The notes under the pieces: model-generated
Told to the model about the DNA's origin: nothing
The model's input: only the letters and a program-made list of their open reading frames with translations
Database searches by the model: none
Assembly: GCA_016801845.1 (NCBI GenBank)
Contig: CM028926.1
Span: forward strand, 9,894,501 to 9,958,500
Length of the DNA: 64,000 nucleotides
From: Polydactylus sextarius
Taxonomy: Eukaryota; Chordata; Actinopteri; Polynemidae
Reading direction: 5' to 3'
In this document: in pieces, positions 37,898-49,055 of the stretch
Numbering within the stretch: the stretch's first letter is position 1
Layout: every line of letters starts with the position of its first letter
Position numbers and translations under genes: made by a program

Positions 37898-38389
37898 TTC
37901 ACAAAACACCAAACGTGAAACAGGAGTACAGAGGATGTTCGGTTTCTAGGATTGTTTGTAGTGTGTAACAGCTTTACAGCAAATAAACCCATCAAAAATT
38001 TGGGTGTAAATATATATTTAAAAACCCCATCGCACCAGGTTAAGTACTTGAATCTGTTATATATGCAAACTACCTGGAAGACAAACAACAAACACAATAA
38101 GAAAGAAACCTTCACCATTTATTGCTCGATTTGTGCAGTGGTTTTAGTGAGAAGAAGGAGCCAAACTACTGATAGTTAATCTAATATGTAAAGTGAAGGC
38201 ACCAAACCCAGAGGCCTGAAGTAGGAGATTTCTTTTTTTTGTTTGTTTGTTTTATGCAGAAAGAAATGACACATCATATCAAAACTACATCTTTTATGAA
38301 CAGGTAAAGGTGTGCAACAGTTTATCCAAGTCTCGTTACCGAACCACCCCCACTTTTTTTGTTCTCAAAAAATACCCCCACCAGAGCGA

Positions 38390-41300
38390 TTATTTATCGT
38401 ACAGGTCGAGCGGGTAGTGCTCTTTGTACTGCTGCACGTGTCTCCACATGGCTTCTCTCTGCTTGCTCAGACCCGGCGTCATCTCGTTGTACACGTCCGT
38501 GAACAGCAGCTCTGGGTTCGGTTTCTGACGTCGCTCCGCTTTCTCGAACGCCTCCATCACCATCTTACGGGACTGTTTCCTCCAGGTTCTCTCGTCGTCT
38601 TCGCTCCACCAGCCTCGCGTCGTCATGTAGTGTCTCAGCCTGGAGATGGGATGATCCTGCTTGTCCCAGTAGTTCACCTCGTCCACCGAACGGTACGCGG
38701 AGCTGTCGTCGCTGGTGCTGTGGTGCCCGATTCTGACGAAATAAAAATGCGGCAAATAATATTATTTAGGTTCGTTAAAATGCAATTGTATAATGTTAAA
38801 CAAACTTTCAACCAAAGCAAAAGGGAAACAGAGCAAAACCGCAGACAAAATCCTGATCGTTTCGTTCTTCGTGGCTGTGGTTGTTTGTGCTCTTTAGGGT
38901 TTTGGCTGCTGAGTTGTGAACATGATGTGCAGTTCTTCTACTCGTTTTATTTTAATCTGAGAAATACAAACACCGAGCTCAGAGTTTATTAATATACATG
39001 CAAGCTCTTTTACAGTTTGCATATATGACAGGAACAACTAATATTTCATTAAAATACTTAATGCTAGAGCTCTGTCAGTTCATATTTGTTTTACTGAAAC
39101 CACCTGCAGGTGCACAGACGACCGTGGTTATTCTGATGGCAGTTTAACCACAGCAAATAAACGCTGCGTCTACATCTGAAACCCCGTCTGTCATTGTACT
39201 TCTCTTAACTACAGCTTCATTGTTCTGCCCAAAGCCTTAAGATCTTTTCTAACTTGCAAAAGTTGTGTCACTTTCACCTGGTTAAAGCTGCAAACATGAG
39301 ACATTTCAGTTCAGTAGAGTAAAGACCAAGAGCCTTCTCTATAAAGCGACTGTGTAAACGAGGCTGAAATGTGCATTTTCGTCTGCAAACATTGTGATAT
39401 TTAAAAGACTTTCTAACCAACTAACTTGTATTTGCTTTACAGTATTTAAATACTGTTTACATTCTCCTACATTGCTGCAGCTGTGTAACTAAAGCTTTTT
39501 TTATCAAACCAATTAATTCTAACCTCAGATAGCTGCAGCTCCGCTTTTTATTTTGAAGTTTGCATTTGTGCCTGAGGTTGCAGAGATTATTTGTGGATTA
39601 TTGTGGGTTTAAACAGTACAGCAGTGCTTTTGTTTTAAAGCAGCGGTCTGTGAAGTTCCTGTGAATAAACTAACCTGTAGGTCATTGCCTCAATGAGGAA
39701 GGGCTGATTTTCAGCCACAGCCCTGCGGCGAGCTTCTTTCGTAGCATTGTAAACGGCAAACACGTCATTACCATCGACACGGATGGACAGCATGCCATAA
39801 CCTGGACCACGAGCAGCTGATCAAACAAGATGAGACAATAAAGGAGGATGTTATAAAAGCAGCAGTGGGTCAGATTAGATTCATCAGAAAACCACATCAA
39901 CGGCGCTCACCGATGCCGTCTCCTCTGTACTGCTCGTTGGTCGGCGTGGAGATGGCGTAGCCGTTGTTACGACAGAAGAAAATCAACGGGCACTCGAGGG
40001 TGGCGGAGAAGTTGAAGCCGGCGTGTGCGTCGCCTTCGCTGGCTGCTCCTTCTCCGAAATAACAGATCACGGCGCGGTTGGCGTTTTCTCTCTTTACTGC
40101 GTACGCAGCTCCAGCCGCTGAGAAAAACAAACATGCAAAATGAACGTACGTTTACGGACGTGTGTGTCGTTATCCCTGGACATATTTACACAAACACACG
40201 CGCAGCCTCACCCTGAGGAATCTGAGTCGCCAGCGGAGAAGAAATGGTGACAAAGTTCAGGTCTTTGGAGCCGTAGTGAACAGGCATCTGACGACCTTTA
40301 CCGAGGTCGTCGGCGTTGGCGTAGCACTGAGCCATGAACAGATCCAGAGGAAAACCTCGATACATCAACACTCCTGCAGGGAAACATGGGAATTATAACA
40401 CTACTACTCAAGAGACAAAAATAAAGCGTGTTACTCAGAGATAGAGGGCTTTAGATAGATAGAAAAATCATGTTTTATAGACTTCTAACTCTCTGTGGTG
40501 TCTGATCCTCACCAGCTTCTCTGTATTGACCAAAGACCAGGTCACTGGGGTCAAGAGCAGCCGCGCTGCCGATGTGTGTCCCCTCCTCACCATAGTTGGT
40601 CATATAGAAGGAAATACGTCCCTGTTGGCAGAGAATGATTAACACAGTTTAAACAATACCTTTCTTCTTCTGCAATTAAACAAGGAAGTGAAAGAGGAAA
40701 AAAAAAACAAAAAACAACATACCTGTCTCTGAGACTCATAAAGAATACGGTCCATTGTGTTCAACATAGTCATCTTCTGGTAAAAGTTTAAAACCGTCTC
40801 TTTGGAGAGCTGAGTAGAGAGGAAACACACATACACAAGATGTTAAAAAATAATGCCACTTAAAATACAAACAAACAAAAAAAAAAAAACACAGGATACA
40901 CGTGGGCTGGCTGTACCTGAGGGTCTTGAGATGGATTGATGATGTTTCCTTGCCGGTCCATGACTCGGTACACTGGGATCCCAGAGATGACGTTGGGTTG
41001 GATGAACTCTAGATGATCCACAAACTCAGCAGACGCTCCAGGAAACTGTGGCTTCTCCAGCGTCGAGTCAAAAGGCTGCTGCCGGTGCAGGGCCTGAGAG
41101 ATTTGAATAAAACCATAATCTATTGATAACATAACAACACTGTGACTGCAAAAAAAAAAAAACTTATAAAAACAAGGAAAAAGCAGCTGTTATATGTGAG
41201 GAATAAAATAAATATTAAATTATATATCAAACACCACGCAGAGGTTTAATTAGTTGTAATTATATAGAGAAACATTTTATTTTGGAGCATTTTTAATATT

Positions 41301-42105
41301 TAAATTGTAAAAAAACAAATGAATTATTGTGACGTTAATAAAAATAGTTCATATAACAATAATAAATTATAGTTTTACGGTTCTTCTCTCTATATGTTAT
41401 CATTTTTAAATAAAAATCAAACATTATTTCTACTTAAACTTGACCTGCTCACACCCCTTTATTCGACCAATAAGAACGAAGCTAGCTAGTTAGCATTAGC
41501 CGGCTAGCTACTTTAGCTAAACATGTCACAACAAACAACAAACACAGAGTCAAGATATTGATAACACCTTAATATAAATGATCACACGTGTCTTTCCATA
41601 AAAGTTTAGTTAATTATATAGTTAATAAAGTATGAATATGATTAAGATGTCGTAATTTCTACGAGTTAGCTAGCTAGCTTCCTGCAGCGTTAGCATGATG
41701 ATGAAGTTAGTTTCTTAATCGTCAATTAAGTGTGGCGTTATCTGGTAGTCTAGTTATTATATTAAGGGTGTTGTGCGTTGATGAAGCCTCAAAAAAAATA
41801 TTTTTATTAAGATTATTATTCATTTTATGGTGTTTTAAGAGGCGATACACCTGATCGCACTTCGGTTACCCTTTACCGACGAACCGGAAGCCAACTTTAG
41901 TCCCCGACCTTTCGTGTTCGGTGTTTAGCTAACGTTAGCTTTGTTTAGCTAACACCACCCGCTCATATTGTAGTGTATTTACACTCACGGTGACCCTGAA
42001 GCCTCGGTGCTGGAGCAGCCTGGTCGCCCTGAGTCCCGCCGTCTGACGGACAGCGTGGAAACAAGCTCCGTACAGTTTGTTCATGCTGCTCACCGCCGCC
42101 GCCAT
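38390..42105 (-). CDS. bckdha: Branched-chain 2-oxoacid dehydrogenase E1 alpha subunit, mitochondrial
   Basis: This is the thiamine-diphosphate-dependent subunit of the mitochondrial complex that oxidatively decarboxylates the keto acids of Leu, Ile and Val. Eight coding exons: 42105-41989, 41093-40917, 40809-40723, 40621-40513, 40373-40212, 40117-39911, 39816-39675 and 38732-38390, giving 447 residues (human 445). Exon 1 encodes an Arg-rich, acid-poor transit peptide (about residues 1-40). The ThDP-binding segment GEGAASEGDAHAGFNF...CRNNGYAIS lies at about 235-275. The kinase-regulated loop RIGHHSTSDDSSAYRS starts at residue 334. It keeps Ser339 and Ser349, the equivalents of the two human phosphorylation sites (Ser292/302 of the mature chain). 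The C terminus HYPLDLYDK is typical. The upstream region has ETS motifs, fitting a nuclear-encoded mitochondrial gene; intron 1 holds GTTAGC tracts. Confidence 0.97.
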
Positions 42106-42339
42106 CTGCTACGTCCACGGTCGCTTCTGTTTAATTCAACCGTTTTGTTTAAACAAACTCGTCTTAAATGTTCAACTCTAACGTTGCATATATAGTTAAT
42201 ATGTGCAACAGTAGGAGCTGACAACCCGTGTGTTGAAGCTGGAAGCGGCTTCACTTCTACAGCAGCGTCACACTGATGAGGACATCCGGTCAGCCCTTCA
42301 AAATAAAGGTCAACCCAAAGAACCATGTTTAAAGTCAAG

Positions 42340-42720
42340 CGCTGTTTTTTTATTTTATTTTTTATGTAATTTAATTAATTGTGTCTTATTTTGGTTTATT
42401 TTATTTTCTATTTTTATTTAGTTTTATATCATTTTATTGTATTTGTAATTTAATTGTATCTTATTTTGGTTCATTTTGTTTTACGTTTTTAATTTTATTT
42501 TTAATTTAAATGTGTCTTATTTTGATTGGTTTTATTTTGTATTTTTATTTTTATTTAATTGTGTTTTATTTTATTTTTTAATTTAGTTGTATCTTATTTT
42601 GGTTTGTTTTGGTTTACGTTTTTTATTTTATTTCTAATATAATTTAATTGTAACTTATTTTGGTTTGTTTTATTTTAATTTAAATTATTTTATTTTGTTT
42701 TATTATTATGTTGTTTATAT
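42340..42720. repeat. Degenerate T-rich minisatellite upstream of bckdha
   Basis: About six diverged copies of a 50-75 bp unit with the core TTGTGTCTTATTTTGG followed by TTTGTTTTATTTT. The + strand is almost without C. It lies in the divergent interval between bckdha and exosc5. Confidence 0.7.
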
Positions 42721-42738
42721 GACTGATGAGTCGTATTT

Positions 42739-42741
<3 letters not shown>

Positions 42742-42809
<68 letters not shown>
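42742..42809. repeat. Compound (AC)n(TA)n microsatellite
   Basis: About 24 AC units pass directly into about 10 TA units at 42790. Confidence 0.92.
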
Positions 42810-43800
42810 TGTTGTTTTTTAGCTTCAACTAGATCAACCTCATAAACTCGCCAACTGAGTAAAACTACAATATCTTTATTTGTGTAACTTTGTTTATAAG
42901 GCCTGTGTAGTCTTTGCTCTTAATTTGAAGGAAAAAAAAAAAAAAAAAAAACACTTCTGGTATAATCATGACAAAACAAATAAAAACATATTATTTGTCT
43001 TCCCTTTCCGCATTGTTTTGTCAATTACACAGTCACGGAGACAATTTTAACTACAACTGTAATAAAAGTATATTTATATGCTTTATGCTCTCTATTATTG
43101 AGTCTGTTTACACAGGGCCAACAATTCATACAGGAATCTTAAACAAACAATAATTAGATAATAAACAAAACTGTCGGTATGAAAATAAACCGCAAATGAA
43201 ACAATAGTCACAGTTGTTTCGTTGCAGTCACGTTAGTGACATCTGCTGGCAGCGCTGTGGTATTACATCTAACTACACTAATTATAAATAACCAGCGGCT
43301 TTACTGCCATCTCGTGGCCACAACAGGGAACTACAACCAGCTTTAATTCAGACACTTCCGGTATATTCTTTTCAAAATATAGCGACCAATTGAAAAAAAA
43401 AAAAGTTGATGGTTTAACTACGCAGCTTTATAATATTGTAATTTACGCCATCATTTTTTGGTTGGGGTTGATAATAAAAGAGGTGATTAAAAAAAAAAAA
43501 AAAAAAAGCGTCAAATAAGATATGACAACCACTTTTTTTTTTGAGACAAAACTGAGAACAGAAACGATCGTGCCAATTCTTTTATGGGGGATTTATACAG
43601 TAACATTTAGTTAATTCTTTAAAAAGAGATTTTAGAAAAAAGTTAGCTAGCTAGCTAATATTATAAAAATATTATTAGATATTTAGATTGTTTATTAAAC
43701 ATTTTCTTATGAACTATTAACTCTGATTAATTTTTTGTTTATTTAAGTATATAATTTCATAAAAAAGTAGATGAAGAATCAAAAAATTGGGCAATTTTGT
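42810..43800. other. bckdha/exosc5 divergent intergenic region
   Basis: No coding exon is supported. The stretch has A20 at 42932-42951, an A run at 43491-43507, an ETS-type CACTTCCGGTA near 43366 and a GTTAGCTAGCTAGC run at 43641-43660. Confidence 0.4.
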
Positions 43801-43917
43801 TTAATATTTCGTTATCGGCACTTCCGCTTGTGTTACGTCATCAGTAAGGGCCGTGGAGCGGTAAACATTCTACGTCATCCACGTTCGACTCGTTCGCTTC
43901 ATGGTGGCGGCGACACG
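43801..43917 (+). promoter_or_regulatory. exosc5 proximal promoter with repeated TACGTCATC
   Basis: The nonamer TACGTCATC occurs twice, at 43834 and 43871, exactly 37 bp apart, together with an ETS-like CACTTCCGC near 43819. The stretch is GC-richer than its surroundings and lies directly before the start codon at 43918. CREB/ATF binding is inferred from the motif. Confidence 0.55.
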
Positions 43918-46048
43918 ATGGAGGTTTGTGGTTCTAACGTTTCTCTGAGAGAGTTTGGCTGCGAACAGAGTTTATTAACCAGACCTGACGGTTCAGCGTC
44001 GTTTGTTCAAGGTAAACACACTTTTACACTTTAATAAACGTGTGTATTTAATATTAATTATGTTGGTTTAGCTACATTTAATGTAGCGTCCCGTTTCTAT
44101 TTAGACTCAATTTAAGCTAAATAAAAAGATTTAAACAACTGTTGGTTAAATGTTGCTGGAAAATGTATTTTTAAGAGTTTTAATCAAAAGAAAAGGGAAA
44201 TATTTGTTAAAGTTTGACAGTGTCATATTGTTTCTGATATATTTGAATTGTTTTGATCAAGTTTGTTTCCTCTTTCACTGTTTTGTTGATATATTATTGA
44301 ACCATGTTTTCTCATGTTAACAATCACATCAACACTACAATTTATAATATTGTGATATATCGTGTCTGTTTTTGGTTATGTCATGTGTTGAGATGATCTA
44401 GCAACTTTAGTTTTATCCTAATATTTGTCATTATCTGCTATTTATTCTGACATTTCTCTGTATTTAGGAGACACGAGTGTGTTGGCTGGAGTGTACGGAC
44501 CAGCTGAGGTCAAAGTCAGTAAGGAAATATATGACCGAGCGACGCTGGAGGTGTTGGTGCAGCCCAAAGTGGGACTGCCGAGTAAGTTTTCCCTCAAGCA
44601 GCCCAATTTAATTTATTATGTAGCTCATGAATACTGCTGTCAAACAGCGTGGGAAGTGATCATTTATTCTTAAAATCCAGAAACTGATTCTACAAGCTTC
44701 TGTGGGAGATGTAAGGAGGCCAGAAAAACCTCCACTTGTTTAATTAAACGCTGCCACACCACCACACTCCACCAGGTGGAACATGTTGTCCAGGAAGTTT
44801 TATTGAACGTGTATCTCAACATGTATTTGTTTATTTTCCAGCTGTAAGAGAGCGATCGCAGGAGCAGTGTGTCCGTGAAACATGTGAGGCGTCTCTGCTC
44901 TTGTCGCTTCACCCTCGCTCCTCCCTCACTCTCGTCCTCCAGGTTTTGCACGACGACGGTTCGGTATCCTTCAGCTGCTGAGTTGTGTTTTACTTTGAAA
45001 AGCTGTTTCTTCTTGGGGGAAGAGTTCTCTTCCTTACCAGCTCCTCAGCTCTTGTCCTGCTCTCTGAACGCCGCCTGCATGGCGCTCATGGACGCCGGTT
45101 TGCCGATGAGCTGCCTGTTCTGCGGAGTGACGTGCGCCATCGACGCAGACGGTCAGATCATCACAGACCCTACGGCTGCTCAGGAGAAGGTAAGTTAGAA
45201 AAACAAGGAGCGTGAGAAGAGTTGTGCACATTTTATGGGAAAATCAAGGCTACGTTTACAAACCTGCCCACGTACTTCAGTTTTTGCAAACGATTCAAAG
45301 TGAACAAGCAGCAGAAACTGGGGTCATGACATAACAGCCTTAATATCTGTGGTCTGGCTCCGTATGATCTGATGTTTCTCAAAGAAAAGTTGTTTGTGAA
45401 TTTTGTCAAACGACTGTCGACACATCTGGAGACAAAAACGGCAAATTTGTTCAACTGACTTTAAAAGGAAGCGTCAGCAGCAGCAGGTTGGTACGTTCAC
45501 ATTCATCTGTCTCACTTGGATTGAGGTGAATGAAGGAAAACTTTCTGAGGGGAATCACTTTTTTTTTTTCTTTTTTTTGGTTTTTACTCCTTCTAAACTT
45601 CATAAAACTTTTGGTTTCAAACTGAAATCAAAACAGGAAAAGCTTCAAAGTTACTTGCACATTTTTCATTGTTCATCACATGATCTGTCTGTTTGTCTCC
45701 AGGAGAGTCGAGCTCTGATGACCTTTGCTATCGACAGCGCTGAACGTAGAGTGTTGATGTCATCGACCAAAGGATCGTTTTCAGTTCACGAGGTAAATAA
45801 ATAAACGTTTGATTTGTACTTCCTCTTCATCGTATTTGTCAGAGTTTTCCCTCAGGACCGATGTTTTGTGTCATGTATTTTTCTGTCTCTACCTGTTGTG
45901 ATATCACTGACCTTTTCCGTTAATATTTCGTTTTTTTTTTCTTCCTCTCCAGCTGCAGCAGTGTATCGCCGTCAGTCAGAAAGCGTCAGAGAAGATCTTC
46001 CGGTTTTACAGAGACTCAGTCAAACGACGATACTCCAAAACCCTCTGA
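43918..46048 (+). CDS. exosc5: Exosome complex component Rrp46
   Basis: EXOSC5 is a non-catalytic RNase PH-fold subunit of the nine-membered core of the nuclear and cytoplasmic RNA exosome. It pairs with other PH-type subunits in the hexameric ring. Six coding exons: 43918-44011, 44468-44581, 44842-44963, 45049-45189, 45703-45792 and 45953-46048, giving 218 residues (human 235; the fish N terminus is shorter). Diagnostic stretches are RPDGSASFVQGDTSVLAGVYGP, VKVSKEIYDRATLEV, SLNAACMALMDAGLPM and LMSSTKGSFS. The C terminus FRFYRDSVKRRYSKTL is also typical. Intron 3 is only 85 bp. An out-of-frame ATG 17 bp upstream (43901) opens a short overlapping frame. AATAAA for polyadenylation lies at 46128-46133. 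Confidence 0.95.
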
Positions 46049-46127
46049 CCACAGAAGCAGCTTTTCTTGTTTTTCTTCTTTTTTTTTTTTTTTTTTTGTT
46101 AATAATGCATAAAAATACTGATGTCAT

Positions 46128-46133
46128 AATAAA
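46128..46133 (+). terminator. exosc5 polyadenylation signal
   Basis: AATAAA 80 bp after the exosc5 stop codon. Confidence 0.65.
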
Positions 46134-46445
46134 ATATTCAGTGAAACACTTTTGGCTACATCTGCACTTCAGTTCATTTGTAGTCAACACAGGTGATGTG
46201 AGGACATTGTTTGAAAAACCAGATTGAGAAAAAAAAAAAGAGTAAAGATAAATGTCAAACAAGTGCATTTATTGAGATTCATTGATTTTCCTTCAGTTTA
46301 ATATTTACATGTCACACATGGATGTGAACTGGGAGAAAACTAAACATCTTTATTACTAATAAAATCTCATTCGCTGTGACCTTTTGACCCTCATCCACTT
46401 GAATCAAGTCGTGACACAAAATCTGACCAAACCCTGTTTCATTGC

Positions 46446-46575
46446 AGCGTAACCGTCGGCCTCAAACGCTCCCGTGAATCGTCACTAATCGTGGTAAATC
46501 GGCTGTAACAACGGCGGAGGAAGGCGGGTCGGGATTATCGGAAGTGGGCGACGTCGTGACTCGGTGCGGCTTTTT
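46446..46575. other. Isolated CpG cluster in the exosc5/tmem91 convergent interval
   Basis: By eye I count about 18 CpG dinucleotides in about 130 bp, with GC-rich words such as AACGGCGGAGG and GGCGACGTCGTG. The flanks are AT-rich and CpG-poor. No open frame of note crosses it and neither neighbouring gene starts here. Confidence 0.5.
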
Positions 46576-48087
46576 ATCACATTATCACATCAACGGTGAC
46601 AGACGAGGGTTAGACACTCAGGTATCACTGGTAGTGATTAGTGAACGGTTAAAGTGATGTTTTGAACTGGTTGTAGTTCTATAAAAACTATAATCTACAT
46701 AGAAAAGGTCGACTCTTTTACGTTGCAGCACATTTAACCTCAAACCAATATGGCCTCAGTTTTATATTTTTATTCTTTAATCAAAGTTTCTTTTGCAGTG
46801 ATTCAGGAAGCTTGGTGCAGGTTTGCTAACGGCAAACTGCAAACTCACCATGCAGGTATCTGCTGTGACCGAAATAGAGTTTTTTTTTTTACTGACTCAT
46901 GCATCATGGAGCTCGGCGCTTCACGTCCCCGTCAGGCTTCGTTTCTCATCTTTAACAAAGTGTCACTTCGTTTGTTCACATTCGCTGTGAAGTTTTTTTT
47001 TAAATAAAAAAAGGAAAGAATTTCCTTTTTAAGTTTGTCGCTCTGCGAGAGTCACGTACCTGAAGGATTTCAGGTTTTTTTTTTTGGAGTGGAGGAAACA
47101 GCTAAAATGTCTATTTGTGGAGCGCTGAGTTGCTTCTATTAAAAGAAGAGCTCATAAAAGGATCAACCTCAGAGTTTCTAACATGTTTTTATTTATTTTT
47201 TTCCTCGCTGGTCTGCAGCCGTCTCGTCTATCTAATCTGCAGCGTACTGTTTGTTTGAAGCATTTCTACATCACGACCTTTTTTAAAAATAAAGAAAACT
47301 CTTAAATAAACTCCTCATTTATATTTATTTCCTTACATAATGGCACTATATGTATTTTTTTTTTAGTGTGTTTTAACATAAAGATTCTTATTCAACTTGG
47401 CATAAACGAAGCAGAATCAGTCTTTTCTTTCTGCAGGTCCACAGGGTGAAGACTCTGGATGTGAAATCAGGATTTTTTTATGCAGTTTTTCTTCTTCTTC
47501 TGTTTTCAAAGCGTCTAAACCGCCACAACGTCGAGGTGCATCAGGATTTCGTGTCCTTGTCGTGACCTTCTTAAATCTGCAGCCTCCGTCGGTTTGACAG
47601 TGACACCTCCAGTGTTGTGATAACATCTGCAGTTATTATTATTATTATTATTATCATATTTTTCCTTAACTTCAGTAACGTACAATATGTGATGACAACT
47701 ACAGCACAGATTTAACAGACAGCTGAGTAACTTAAGACTGAGAGTGACAACATAAATAACACGAACATGAACTGATTCATTTTTTTTTTTTTTTTTTTTT
47801 TTTGTTCTTCATGTGTGAGAAACGTCCTCTGAGTTAATCCAATTAGAAGTGATAATGATCTCTGCTCCAGCTCTGTTTTACTGTCTGTTCTTGGCTTTTC
47901 CAGCTCGGTGCAGATAAAACTTGACAGACAAAGACTGCGCTTTTTATGATTATTATTATAATTATTGAACATTTTGCAGGTGATGTGTTGGTTTGTGTTT
48001 GAATATTCATGAAATGTGCGAGAGAGGTTTTTCCTTTGAGTGCATCATCTCCTCTTCCTCCTCCGGGTGTGCGAGAGCTGCTGTTTT
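46576..48087 (-). other. Probable tmem91 3' UTR and flank
   Basis: No coding exon is supported. TTTATT motifs (AATAAA on the - strand) at 46268-46273 and near 47314-47330 are candidate ends of the tmem91 transcript. A T23 run lies at 47780-47802 and a short (ATT)n run near 47633-47655. Confidence 0.35.
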
Positions 48088-49016
48088 TTACGGTGGTTTT
48101 CCAGACAAGTAGGAAATCAACGCAGCGATGGCGCAGATGTATGTGATGATCCCGAACACGATGGAGAGAACGGAGAGCCACAGAGCCTGGCGAGACGCAG
48201 CGTTGGCGCCTTGAAAATCCCCCTGAGCTGACGCCTTGTTGGTCTGAGAAACGGAGGAGTGGGAGAGGAAGAGGAGGAGGATAAGGATTAGCACGAAGAG
48301 ATGAAGCGTTTGTCATCATTTGTCAACGTCCTCCCTGGCCTACGCTTTCCTCTTCCACGCTAAACTTATATTATGTTCTCTCTCTCTGAACCACGGTCGC
48401 CGTTTGAGCCTCATTCATCACTTCCTCCTCGTCTTTTCTCTCCCTCTGGTCTTTGCCTTTGACTCTGACCTCTTGTTTTTTAACGTAGCTCAACACAATA
48501 TTGGAAATCTATCACCTTGGGGCTTCTTGTTATGACTCTAATTAAACCTTAACGAAGGCTATTGATCTGATCAAAAGCCTTTTGCAGCTTGTTGCCAGTT
48601 ACCTTTGTAAAAGCATTAATGGGATTTTTTTTTCTTGGATGATGCCTCTATAAACTATGAGCCTCTGGCGACTACAGATAGATGCGTCGGGGGCTTTTTC
48701 ACTCCGCTAGCAGTAATACTGACTGATGAGATAAGTTTTGTTTTTTTTTTTTTTTTTGACCTCCTTCGTATTTGCAGCGACTTTACCTCAGAGGAGACTC
48801 TTATTTAATTTCTATCGATGCTCAGGTTGCAAAAAAAAAAAAAAAAAAGCAAATAATGGAAGTGAAATTTCTATAAGTTTCTGTGTTAATAATTGCACAT
48901 TTGTGCAACATTTAACACGGCGATCCTGTTGTTAGTCTGCACACACTGCAGAGGATAAAACATCACCCTGGGCTGTGAACTGCACTGCCAGGTCATATCT
49001 TGTCAGCTCAGGACAG

Positions 49017-49055
<39 letters not shown>

